A stretch of 64,000 nt of DNA from Trachythela sp. YZ-2020 (taxonomy: Eukaryota > Cnidaria > Anthozoa > Malacalcyonacea > Clavulariidae), in assembly GCA_016169945.1 (NCBI GenBank), contig JADLSH010000273.1, positions 2,647,001-2,711,000 of the forward strand. The letters run 5' to 3'. The notes beneath the pieces were generated by a model. The model searched no databases, had not been told where the DNA came from, and saw only the letters and a program-made list of their open reading frames with translations. The translations under genes were made by a program, and so were the position numbers. This document shows, piece by piece, positions 49,588 through 59,800 of this stretch (position 1 is the stretch's first letter; each line of letters begins with the position of its first letter).

Positions 49588-51248
49588 TAGAGTATAATAG
49601 TACATCATGTGATTCCACTAATATATTTATTTTATACAATCTGTAGATGGGATATGTCAAAACCAGAATGGTATTACTGGAGTGAAGAGATGAAAAGAAC
49701 CCTTCAGGATCTGCTCAATCTGTGCATGAAAAAGAAGGATAAATTTGGTTGCATTAATCCTCCATTGCTAAATATCAAACTTGGTAATGTCAGGGTTGAT
49801 GAGCTCCACCTTCTGCTGAGAATCACAGGTAAATATTTGTGTACTATTGTAATTTCTGTATTTAGCTCCCCCCAGTTGACTCAGTTGTACAGTTGTTGCC
49901 TATAGTAATATATTTTTCTAGTTTTGTGGAAGGTAGTTCCCAATCCCCTGCCAACCATTTAAATGAAATAGATCTATTTTCTCTACCAGATGTCTTAGAG
50001 AGGAATCTAATTACTAGTACTGTGATGTGGGACCTGAGAGATGATAAAAACAAGAAAGGGAATGAACCGAAAGGACTTCACTTGAAATCTCTTGTCAAGG
50101 CAATCAATGATGTTGGCATTTCTTTCACAGTTTGGAATAAGTTAGATGGCAAAGGAAAGAAGACCAGCAACTATGACTGGAGGAGCTTGACAGGTAATGA
50201 GAAAAAGCAGCTTCTGAATCGCTTGCCAGAGAAATTTGATGAATTCCTCGATCCAGAAACATGTGAGACAGTGAAGAAAATATGGCAGGTAAATGTAAAA
50301 TACAGCATTTTAACAACTTTTTTTAACTTTTATGATAAAAGAACTGTTATGATAAAAGGGAGTTATGATATATTTAACTGTTATGATAAAAGGGAGCATG
50401 TCAAATGTCAATCTTAAAACAATTCTTTGTCAAGTTGATTTAAAACTGTTAAAATTCAATCTACAAGGAATTAGTTTTCAAAATGGAAATGCCGCTATCT
50501 TTTTTACAATGACAGATTTGGCCACAATTATGTATGCTGGCATTAAAATAACTCTAATAATTCACTATTCTATTATTTCCAACAAAAAGGAATTTGAAGC
50601 GCTGTACAAGGTACTATCATCTTGGACACCAACAAGAGAAAATCAAGATGAGTTTTTTGCAAAGGTAATGCCTGATTTAAAACTAAGAAGCATAAATGTA
50701 AAAATATATTCATTCAACCATTTAGAACAATAGTTTTCACTGATACTTTACTTCCCCTTTAATGGTAGAGGTTGAAAAAGATTGTCACTAACCTGCCACT
50801 TGACCAGGGGGGTGGGGCATGATGTATGGGTAATAACATATAATGTAATATAAATATTCTTTTCTGTCTGTTACCTTAGGCAAATTCCTGGGTCAAGCTA
50901 TTCTTATCATTGAAAGACAAAGAAGAGGGATATGCAAAGAGAAACATAACTCCATATATACACCTTCTTGTGTACCATGTACCGACATTTATGTGTGATG
51001 ATAGCGGAGTTAAAGTCTTTACTGGGCAAGGTGTGGAGAAGACAAATGACGTGGTGCGTTCTGTATACCACAGGAAGTGCAACAAGCTTGATGGTTGCAA
51101 AGATTCGCTTTTAGCATTAAAACGAACTGATAGTCTAAAAGAATGTGAAAAAAGACAACAGACATACACCAAGCATGATGATACATACTGGACTGAAAGG
51201 ATCTTTGAGGAAAGGAGAAAACGTCCACGTTTAAGTGATCCATTGTAA
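47190..51248 (+). CDS. Transposase-like protein of element A (8 exons, 789 aa)
   Basis: Exons 47190-48257, 48425-48557, 48687-48850, 49359-49438, 49647-49828, 49990-50288, 50590-50664, 50880-51248. All phases agree, all introns are GT-AG, and the sum is 790 codons with stop. Exon 1 (residues 1-356) is a charged N-terminal region with a probable coiled coil (about 135-200) and a CQNC pair. Then come VKISGDGAKISRVSNYIVMS (Asp372), FLGGDYKFL (Asp453), CIYC (472/475), VRVDELHLLLRITD (533-543), and ITPYIHLLVYHVP with GQGVEKTND (Glu720). The order D...D...CxxC...DxLH...E resembles RNase-H-fold DDE transposases with an insertion domain; D372/D453/E720 is my candidate triad. The family resembles uncharacterised invertebrate proteins with the 'GxGVEKxND' end. 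Its position inside TIRs supports the role. Superfamily unassigned. Confidence 0.7.
48965..49065 (+). repeat. Dispersed short repeat in intron 3 of the transposase gene
   Basis: Starts ttaacccattagcgggcaat, contains actctgtctaacgccagacg and ends ggtggttaat. A second copy is in intron 4 (about 49508-49595). This motif type is, from memory, a common small repeat in cnidarian and amphioxus genomes. Confidence 0.6.
49508..49595 (+). repeat. Second copy of the taacgccagacg repeat, intron 4
   Basis: gttaatccattagcgggcaa, then actctgtctaacgccagacg and tcgtcagtggtagagt. It lies in the next intron from the first copy and is slightly shorter. Confidence 0.6.
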
Positions 51249-51264
51249 GTTTTATATTAGCAAG

Positions 51265-51385
51265 GTTCAGATCTTACTGCTTCCACTACCGCTACGATTA
51301 CATGACGATGAACCAATCAATCACACATATATTAGGCCAAAGTGTAAGGTAGCAGTAGTGGAACTGTGGAAGTCAAATCTGAACC
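51265..51385. repeat. Hairpin between the two genes of element A
   Basis: ggttcagatcttactgcttc with ccactaccgctac is mirrored by gtagcagtagtgga and caaatctgaacc across about 45 bp. It sits just after the transposase stop, before the convergent gene; a possible structured 3'-end or small nested element. Confidence 0.55.
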
Positions 51386-51718
51386 ACTCTATTATCAGAG
51401 TGAGTGCAGTCATTAAACCCCATTAACCGGTCATAAGTTGAGGTCCCTTCTATATTACAGCCTATTGTGTTACACTGCAAAACCCCTTGGTGCATTTATT
51501 AATTTTGACATTGCCAAGTCAATTTTAAATGTTTCCAAGGGGCATGCCCAATATTCAAGGTGTTTATCGAACTGTGGTTAGACATATTTTGCAAACAGTA
51601 TTTTGAAACACTTTGAATGTTGGCTTGAAATTGATCTTGTATTTGTAAACAATGGCTGTTTTGTAGTCAATGGAATCCACTGTAATGATATTTTTTTAAT
51701 ATATAAGTTGATATGTTG

Positions 51719-52647
51719 TTAGATGCTGTCCTTTGAACATGGTCGTTTTGTAATATAAAATGTTGCCATTTCAAATATGTATGTTGGCGATTGAATTAAA
51801 CAGCCATCATTGTTTACAAAAAAATCTTTTCTCGTCCTTTTTAGAACTGGCTTAGCCCGTACCGGAAATTCCACACTATAACCATCACCATCTTTGTTGA
51901 GCGTGTAATACCAAGAAGATGGAAGCATAAATTGGACAAAGTCGTCTTTATCTAGCATCGTTGCTCCTGGTACATTAGATGTATATCCCTTCTCTCTAAC
52001 CAGATATCTAAATATATCATGATCGCACTCCACTGTAAATATTGGATCCAGACATTTGGATCGAAGCTTTGACTTCACTTCCTGAAGAAACTTTATCTTG
52101 AACTTTTCTATTCTGTCAGCTTCAATTTCAGGATTGTCATACAAGGCTCTAAAGCATAAATCAAGATGTATACAATTAGGGCACTACTATCAGTCATTTT
52201 GTTTGAATATTTAGTAATAGTATGAACGAATAAAACAGTTAATGTTGTAAATAATGTAAATAAAATAAAATATATTTCTGCCAAACCTTATTAAATGTTC
52301 AGGAATGTTTCGTTTTGGTTCCCAAGTGCAATCTGCCATATTGTATCCTGCCCATTTTACCAGGTATTCAATGTTCTATTAAAATACCATTAGTTGTGGT
52401 CAACATACTGTAGCTCAGGATTTCAAACAATTGGAAAATAATTCAGTATTTGTTCTTTTAATACCTTTGCTCTCCCTCGCGATGAAATTATCCTCTCAAC
52501 GATAAAATCACCAGGCAAACATTGCTGCTTCGCTTCTACCCGTTCTTTAAATATTCGTTGGCCGTCTAATGCGTTAGCATAATACCCCTTTTCCTTTTCC
52601 TTTGCTTTCCGCGTATAACCTTTCTGCTTTAAAAAATTAGTTGCCAT
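51719..52647 (-). CDS. Chromodomain protein of element A (3 exons, 233 aa)
   Basis: Exons on the minus strand: 52647-52465, 52375-52287, 52148-51719; the phases agree and the introns are GT-AG. The chromodomain (about residues 46-92) spans the first intron: FIVERIISSRGRAK joins NIEYLVKWAGYNMADCTWEP and NIPEHLIR. Aromatic-cage positions are filled (F48, W69, Y72, followed by TWEP). Chromodomains read methylated histone H3 tails. The basic N-terminus (TRKAKEKEKGYY) could contact DNA or protein. The C-terminal about 140 residues are not recognised. Because it is separate from the transposase but inside the same TIRs and converges on it, an accessory or targeting role is a reasonable inference, by analogy with chromodomain integrases of chromoviruses. 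Confidence 0.8.
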
Positions 52648-52791
52648 ATTTGTCAGTTTAGGAACGAAATCGAAGAATTATATTTTATTATTTTCTGCTT
52701 CGTCTCGAATACGCATGTCTCAATCCGAGTTCCGCTGACAATAATTGTTGTGCGCAGGGGGCGCGGATGTCGCTCATTTCTGGCTATGCAA

Positions 52792-53065
52792 AACGGCGCG
52801 AGTGTAATTTTGGAGAAAAAAAACGGCGCGAGTGTAATTTTGGAGAAAAAAACGGCGCGAGTGTAATTTTGGAGAAAAAAACGGCGCGAGTGTAATTTTG
52901 GAGAAACAAAACGGCGCGAGTGTAATTTTGGAGCAGAAAAACGGCGCGAGTGTAATTTTGGGGAAAAAAAGGCGCGTGTGTAATTTTGGAGAAAAAGAAA
53001 CGGCGCGAGTGTAATTTTGGAGCAGAAAAACGGCGCGAGTGTAATTCTGAAAAAAAAACGGCGAG
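52792..53065 (+). repeat. Right subterminal repeat array of element A
   Basis: Nine full units and one partial unit of cggcgcgagtgtaattttgg plus agaaaaaa-type spacers, about 28-31 bp each, running up to the right TIR. Direct repeats of this kind near transposon ends usually bind the transposase; inferred here. Long minus-strand frames across it are artefacts of periodicity. Confidence 0.85.
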
Positions 53066-53647
53066 TGTTTATGCCTTGGTCCTTCTCGGCCATCGTAATA
53101 TCCATATCTATCTCCCACATTTTCCACTTGAGCATGCGCCATTATTCAAATTGCCATATAAATAGAAGCATAACGGCCAGTCACGTCCAGACGCGTGCAG
53201 CTGGCCTTTATGTGTGGAATAATATTATCCATAAAAGAAATATAATAAGTTCTATAAAGTAAGCTCAACAACCAAATTAAGGTAGGAAAAAAATTGTAAT
53301 TTGGCTTTTGCAATATTTTTCTTAATTTCAAACAGATTCTAGTGATATAGTGTTAAAGTTGCATGAAATGTAAGTCTGAATCTTTGCGTTAACGCGCGCA
53401 ACGTCTCTATATAGTTTGTAATAGCAGTGCATGTATATACACATATATGCACATTATAGCACAGAGTGATTAGGCTGTACGTAAACTATATTAAATTCCA
53501 CGCAGTTAAAAATTCTTAGAAAATTATGTCTTTAAAAACACAGACACGATGCAAAATTTTAAACATTGTGCTACAGCTGTGCTTTAGTAATTATTTAACT
53601 TTATATAGATTTATCATTATAAAAATATATCACGATGATGCACACAG

Positions 53648-54320
53648 TCGCGTAGAAGCTAGGGGGCGCTTGGGGGCTTAGCTCTCCTTCCTCAAGCTAT
53701 GGGAGGCTGAGTTCCCCATTCTTTTTTGCAAGAATGCTTGAGAATATACAATTTTTTCCATTGTTTTCATTCTCCAGGCATCACTTATAACTATTTCAGG
53801 CATGAATATAGTATAAAAACATATTATCATGGGATTGGGGGTAACATGCTCGTTTAGAGAGCCCCCTACTTGTGAATTTAGTTCTACAGCACTGGATACA
53901 CACAAACTCATTACACATCAAACTTTTAAAACGAAAAAACTCTGCCTTTTTAAATATATGTTGACTCGGCCAGTCGGGGGGCGGATAATTTGTCTATTTT
54001 GGACTTCGTGCAGTTCTTTTTGTTGGGAAATTAATTTGTCCTATTACTGTTCAAGGCGTGTAGTTGCGTTTAGATGAGCAAAAATTGTGACTGAAAATTT
54101 TTTCAAACATTTCAATAAAGAAAACACTGTGACAGTTGAATTTTTCGAAGAGTTTTATTTTTATCTTCTCGTGAGTAAACGGGTGATTATTGCTTAGTAA
54201 TATTGTATATATGATAATATTGTTTAATTTTTATTGGGAATGCAAAATAAATCTAAAATAGTGGACCATATTCGTATTTTGCGTGCTTCAATTACGAAAA
54301 ACATGGACTGAAGGCGGTGA
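53648..54320 (+). other. Segmental copy B after element A; no gene
   Basis: Continues the match to 35950-36610 and 36971 onward of copy A. It contains the empty hAT-MITE site (54308-54315) and the empty 1.9-kb element site (54398-54408 just beyond). No coding sequence recognised. Confidence 0.6.
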
Positions 54321-55361
54321 ATACTTTTGAAATTGCAGGTAATTGAGTATATAATTAATCATTTAGATCTATTAACCACTTCAGGCCGTCAAATTATAGG
54401 ACATGCATAATATCCAGTCAAGTCCAGATGGATGCGTCTGGTCTATATATGTTTAAAACAGTTTAAATAATATCCTTAAGAGAAATAATATACTTTCTAT
54501 GAGTATAAAGAAAGAACAACAGTCATTCTGGTTCTTGAATGATATTTAGTTTTACTGTAAACACATTCAAGAAATATAGTATTAAATTTTGTTCGCCTGA
54601 ACCTTTGCTTTTAACTCGCCCAACTTGTGATATATTTCTTCAGAAGATATTTTTAAATTCGACATAAAACAAATTTCAAATTATTCAGTTTTGCTATGTC
54701 CCAATACAAGCCCCATCTCTTTAGTTGTTGAATGTGAAGAAAACCACGAAAATTGCGTAAAACGTTTCTATGCCACAAATTTTTAGCTCAACAAATATAT
54801 CAGGAGCAATATGTTTTTTCAGTGAAGAGGAGCGAACCATATTGTCAAAATACAACATCAGTGTGTTGTTATCTTTATTCTTAGCTTTTACTGCTTCTGG
54901 AGTTTTTTTAAAACATATACTTTTAACATCAATATTTTGACAGTGCATGTGTACATGCAGGCCTATATTTAATCTCGATTAATTCACAAAAATAGCAAAA
55001 ACATATACATGAACGTATAATTGGAATATAGAACAACATTTCAACATTTATTGAATTAGCACGACGTGTATAAATATATCTCATGTAAAGTGTGTAGTAA
55101 AATAATCGCGCGCAGTGGTTAAAGTAGCATTATGCGCTGACCACTGAACGAAAATAACTACTAAGATAATACTATCAAGAGCAAAAAAAATACAATTAAA
55201 AACCTAATAGCTACTTTCATCCTGAGCCATAGGACGAGTTATCAAGTTATTTAAAAGGTCTCTTATAGGAAATATAATGATACGACATCAATATACACTA
55301 TTTTCACGACGTGTTTTTTATGGAAAATATTAAAAGGCCATGCCATGCCATGCCATGCCAT

Positions 55362-55637
55362 GCCCTCGATAGCTTTTCGATCAGAGAGCGGGTAGCAAGA
55401 CTGTACGAGCAGTATTACATTTTAATCAGATTGATTTCATGCATGTCCGGGATTTCAGGATCATCATTAATTTATATATTAGCGACAGTTTACGGACTTC
55501 TTTACGAACAAAAATACACTAAAGTTGATTTATTGTGCATTGGTTTATCCGTTTCTTACTTATGGGAACTTAATATAGGGAAACACATACCAAACAAAGC
55601 TACAAAAGATATTGAATATACAGAAAAAAATCGTTGA
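55362..55637 (+). CDS. Hydrophobic hypothetical exon, copy B (open)
   Basis: The same frame as 40129-40392 but uninterrupted, from SFSIRERVARLYEQYY to IEYTEKNR and a stop. The upstream polypyrimidine tract and acceptor context of copy A are replaced here by a (catgc)n run, so splicing may be lost. It contains one strong hydrophobic stretch (SLIYILATVYGLLY) and another shorter one. Family not recognised; most likely the terminal exon of a duplicated, decaying membrane-protein gene. Confidence 0.35.
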   Translation, partial: ALDSFSIRERVARLYEQYYILIRLISCMSGISGSSLIYILATVYGLLYEQKYTKVDLLCIGLSVSYLWELNIGKHIPNKATKDIEYTEKNR

Positions 55638-56519
55638 ACGCTTATTTCTTAACTTAAAGATCTTAAATATTTTTAAGATAAATGATTTCATAAGTAGTCT
55701 GTTCATGTGCCGTTTCAAACATTGCAAAAATTTACCTGAAATCTTTAATGATTACTTTACGCAGAATAATGAAATACATCATTATAATGCATGTTAGTTA
55801 TATGAGATCTAATTATAGCTACAAAACACACTATCGTTAATAAGGGAGTTGAAATATGGAATACCATTGATAATGAAATAAGCAATAGTACATCATACTT
55901 CACTTTCAAGAAAAAGCCAAAAGTGTTCTTCTTAGAATGTCCTAACTGAATATTATTATACCGTAACTTTAAAATATATGATTGGTTTTTGCGATATACT
56001 GTACACATTTAGAAAATGCATATCTTTCTATATATACTCCATGAGAAATTCTAGTTACTTAAAGGTAGGTTACAGTCGATTCTGCGCATGCGCGGGCTGT
56101 GTTTACATTTTTTTGTTTTTGTTTTGAACCACATTGACTATATAACATGAAGTATATAACAGGTGTTCGGAACACGATTCAGTACAATAGTACATTCGAC
56201 ATAATTTGCGACGCAAGGAGTGCAATGTTTCACAATTTGTACTTCACTGAATTTTTTCTACACTTTTAAATCTTTATACGACTTTTAATTGAAAAATCGT
56301 GAATAAAGAGGCCGCTTTGAACCTTGTGTGGTCAGCTAGATCAAAAGGCAACAGCCAGAGCGGCGAAATCCCGAAAGTGCGAGTTCGATCATTGAATGAT
56401 AAATATTTGTGTTTACTTTTGGAATTTAATGACTTGGAAGTGTTATAAATGTGTATAATCATGAAAATATTTCATGTGGTATCTCTCGTTCGAAACAGGT
56501 TGCCAGAGTTGTTGCAGTC

Positions 56520-57689
56520 ATGACAGAAGTACTGGAAGAAAGCCTCTCGCTTGACGAATTCGAAACAAGCGTGATCGAAAGTGTTGCTGCAGTGCCCAAT
56601 GTAGACAACAATATCACTACATGTTCTTGTCGCGGCGCCTGTCTTCGCGAAAAAGGGCGGAATTATTGTCCGTGTAAAAGCGTAAACAGCTTTTGTTCTA
56701 GCGCGTGCCATGGAGACGATTTTGAATGCTGCATGAACAACAGAAGGGCCCAAGACATTGACAGTGAAGTCACAGTAAGTATTCAAATCTTTTGTGTATA
56801 TTATATACAAAAATTATGTATGATTTGCAATTATCGCCTGGAAATATCTGAAATATGTAACTCACTGATGTCACCCTCAGATCAATAGAAGAATAAAATA
56901 CTTTTTTTTTCTTTGCATTAATATAAATACAGTTTTATTCACTTTCACACTATACTTTTTTAGGATTCTGATTTCTCAATGCAAGAACTGGAAAGCGAGG
57001 TAGAGGAGGAGTTGATAGAAAGTGAAGAGATAGGAGAGGACGTGGCAGAGGAAGAGCTAGAATTTGTGCTAGGGGAAGAGGTAGAGCGAGAGGTCAAACA
57101 TGAAGAGGGCGTGGAAGAGGAGGTCGTGTAAGAGGAGGTCGTGGAAGAGAAGGTCGTGGAACTGGAAGGGGGCGTTTAAATGAAGAGCCAGATGCTGCTG
57201 AAAATCAAGCCAACCATGAACAGCAGTTGGTGGTAAGAAAACTATATGTCGACTTTTATTATATTTATATAAGTTGAGTTGGCAGGCACGGATCAACCAC
57301 AACCACCAAGTCCAGATCCCGACAACGAAACCCCTGAGTGGTGCAATTGTGGCCACTGCATTGTTATGCCAACGCACGATGAGAACAAATGCTGTGCAAC
57401 AGTAAGACGTCCATGCATTTACAGAACAAATGTATTTAGACAAGTAGTTACTGATGGCAATGTTCTGGAGATTGCAATGAGATACAGGGAGGATGTTCTT
57501 GTTCTGAACAATGCCAGAGATAATCAAAGTTTTCGCCATGCAGCATATAGACAATATGTACTATGGCAACATGGAAAGTTGGGAAGGGGTACCAGAAGGG
57601 TTGTTCCAAGCTGCTGTGTTGTTGCCATACGAGCTTGTTACCCTTCACCCAATGGTGTGTACACAGGATATAGGCCTGCATGCTTGTAG
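56520..57689 (+). CDS. Cysteine-rich / acidic-RG / P2RX7_C gene in element B
   Basis: Exon 1 (ATG 56520, or 56451 in the same frame, to 56774) has a cysteine cluster, CSCRGACLREKGRNYCPC, similar to tesmin/CXC-type zinc modules. Exon 2 (56964 to about 57232) starts acidic (LESEVEEELIESEE) and continues, in another frame, as an Arg-Gly box with a TGA at 57101-57103. Exon 3 (about 57286-57689) encodes a P2RX7_C-type domain: WCNCGHCIVM, ENKCC, DNQSFRHAAYRQYVLWQHG, PSCCVVAIRACYP and a GVYTGYRP end. The family is the cytoplasmic zinc-binding tail of P2X7 receptors, also found alone in many invertebrates. No channel part is present. The phases between exons 2 and 3 do not agree in my model, so the gene is either decayed or spliced differently. 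Confidence 0.6.
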
Positions 57690-57767
57690 ATATTAAGCAT
57701 GTGATCCTTTATTTATGTTCTATTTTGTCTAAAAGCAGACAATTTAACTTGCCTGCATTATGGAATT

Positions 57768-57990
57768 AGCAGCCTGTGCACAGTGTACACAGAAATTTTG
57801 TTTCCTGTGTATAGACTGCGAATCGACAAACAAAATATAATTGTCTATCGTGTCATATTATTCTATATAATTATTGTTTAGCCTATCACAATTTCCCCCT
57901 GATTCTCATATGATCAGAACAAGTTATTGTTTGCCGATTCACAGTCAATACAGGTAACAAAATTTATGTATAGACTGTTCACAGGCTATA
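57768..57990. repeat. Inverted repeat between the two genes of element B
   Basis: Arms of about 62 bp: agcctgtgcacagtgtacac ... cgacaaacaa and its imperfect complement ttgtttgccgattcacagtc ... gttcacaggct. A nested palindromic element or a structured 3' region. Confidence 0.65.
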
Positions 57991-58136
57991 TCGTTAGGGT
58001 TTACTTCCATTATTTGCTGGATATGGAATTATAAATAAGAGGAGAGCCTTTTAATGTGTTAACAAATTCTTGCATGTGGTTATTAACAAGAAGTTCTAGC
58101 AGGCAGTTTTGTTTTTTGTTATTAATTACTAGTGGC

Positions 58137-59800
58137 TCAGTTCAATACTAAAAATAGTATGGGAACAATTAACTTATTGGGTTGAGCTGCCCATCTCCCA
58201 CCAACATGGCCAGACTGACACCCCCAGGATACAACAAGACAGGTTCCCCGATACATCTTTCTATAAATCAATGAACAGCCACAATCTGGTCGTTTACAAG
58301 TTACACTCCCATGTATAGATGTAATCAATGACATAAGAGTGTCTGTAAATACAATACACTTTTCCATCTTTATGGCTTCTTGTAGGGTAACCTCTTCTAC
58401 GGTAGAGATGTACTCTGATGATGTCGTTGTCTTGGTTCTTTGGTTCCTTCGCTATTTCCACCTTCAGGCTCATCTTCATCTTCATGCTCATCTCCATCAT
58501 GCCCATTTATTAGTTACGTTTAATACGTCCTCTATTAACGGTTCATAAAAAGCAGGATCCAATCTAAATTGTGCATTAAGTATGTATTACTTGCAAGCAT
58601 GTACAGTAATACTGTACATACATGAATCATATGGTATATAAAGACAAGTTTTTTAAAACATGTACCCAAAAATGGGGAATATTTGCTGTGTGAGAAAGGC
58701 TAATTACATTATAGACTTACTCTTTATCAGTTTATGCCACTTTAATAATACCCTAACAGCCTCTGTTCAGCAGACACTAACCTGCTCCCTGAGGATGCCT
58801 GTTTAATACAGGTTTGACAACAGACTTTTAAGGGTTGTGTTGATGGCTTACATATACTTACTGAGGAAAATCATCAGTAGGAGACAGTATGTTTGGTGGC
58901 TGGATAGTCAGATCCGATATGTCATCACCAAAGTCATCATCACTTTCTCCACTACTGGCAGACATGGTTTCTTTGCCAATAGGATTTTGATCAAATCTGG
59001 TAAATTGTAAATACTTCATAATATAAAAATCTTAATACTGTATATCATACCGAACAATGCAATTACTTGCTACTAAATCTGCAAGTAAAATCACTAAATC
59101 TGCAAGACTGAATTGAGTCTCAAATCAGCTTCTTAATTGCTTAGGCTAAATTTATTTGCGATAAAAACAAAGCATCATGTGCCAGAAAATGAATGAGACT
59201 GGAAAACATGCGTTAATGGGTAGATAATATTACACAATAAGCTCACATGTTAATATTTAGATTCTCACTTATCATTGTACTTTATTTATTTATTTTTGTA
59301 GCTAGCCTGCAAGCCACAAAAGCTTGCCACAGAAATAAATAAACAACACAAAATTTGACATAAATTATACAGTATGTATAACAAACTCAAAGATTCAACA
59401 ACTTCAATACCTGGCGAACACTTGCTGCTTTTTGAGCGTCTTCTAGTAAGGACAACAAATACAATGTACTCCACATCTTCAGTGCTAGGCAATGGCCACA
59501 TTGTCGTTGTGCTCTCTGTTTGAGTTTCTACGTTGCTAAAACATTACAGAATACGTAAAAGAAAGTAAATAAAAAGCGTAAAATCATCATAAAAGGTCAA
59601 AGGTTTATTTGCATCATTAATATGCTTACCATAACGTGTTTCTCAATGCGTAATAATCGAGCAGAAACTCTGCGACATGCTGATCGGTTTTGAGGTTGTG
59701 ATCTTCTTTGAACGCTCTCCACCTCTCGAAAGCATCAAATAACGACACTTTAGATGCGTCTCTTTTCTTGTCGTATTCTTTTCTAGCCTCAGATCTGCTA
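58137..59800 (-). pseudogene. Kolobok-like transposase fragment in element B
   Basis: Minus-strand pieces: 59800-59640 (FDAFERWRAFKEDHNLKTDQ and HVAEFLLDYYAL), 59535-59411 (MWPLPSTEDVEYIVFVVLTR), 58996-58862 (acidic, SGESDDDFGDDISDLT), and 58560-58137 ending CKRPDCGCSLIYRKMYRGTC and CQSGHVGGRWAAQP, then a stop. GT-AG sites bound the first three. The last piece has the CxxxxC.C...C..GH...W.xQP pattern I associate with Kolobok-type transposases, but the downstream catalytic region is absent. Frames do not join cleanly near 58.4 kb and no clear start codon precedes the first piece, so it is described as a remnant. Confidence 0.5.

Larger units (their letters stand above)
45231..53098. mobile_element. 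Element A: 7.87-kb TIR DNA transposon with two intact genes
   Basis: The ends gtacgatggccgagaagg and complement ttacgatggccgagaagg form TIRs of about 28 bp that continue ccaaggcataaac. Flanked by TATC at 45227-45230 and 53099-53102. The uninterrupted site is present in segmental copy A at 35412-35415. Inside: subterminal tandem repeats of an approximately 29-bp unit, a transposase-like gene on + (47190-51248) and a chromodomain gene on - (52647-51719), converging on about 470 bp. Both genes have intact frames through all inferred splices, so insertion is probably recent. A 4-bp duplication is shared by several superfamilies (Sola1/2, Ginger, some others); I cannot assign one. Confidence 0.85.
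42340..56035 (+). repeat. Segmental duplication, copy B
   Basis: Matches 32910-40790 in order; see copy A. It is longer mainly because of element A (45231-53098) and because it retains about 680 bp (44205-44890) that copy A lacks. It has no counterpart of the three copy-A insertions, so it supplies their empty sites. Confidence 0.8.

Noticed and set aside
47190..51248. RAG1 or Transib homologue
   Set aside because: The order of motifs is loosely similar (D, D, CxxC, DxLH, E) but specific RAG1/Transib signature sequences and the usual 5-bp duplication are missing.
52792..53065. CRISPR-like array
   Set aside because: Spacers are short A-runs, not unique; the context is a eukaryotic transposon end.
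52653..53142. Minus-strand frames of 122-160 codons with repeated QNYTRAV/ITLAPF
   Set aside because: They read across the subterminal repeat array of element A and are periodic artefacts.
57069..57554. 161-codon minus-strand frame
   Set aside because: It is the antisense of the Arg-Gly and P2RX7_C coding segments; repeated HDLL units mirror the RG-repeat DNA.
56520..57689. A P2X7 receptor gene
   Set aside because: Only the cytoplasmic-tail type domain is present; no transmembrane or ATP-binding ectodomain sequence is found.
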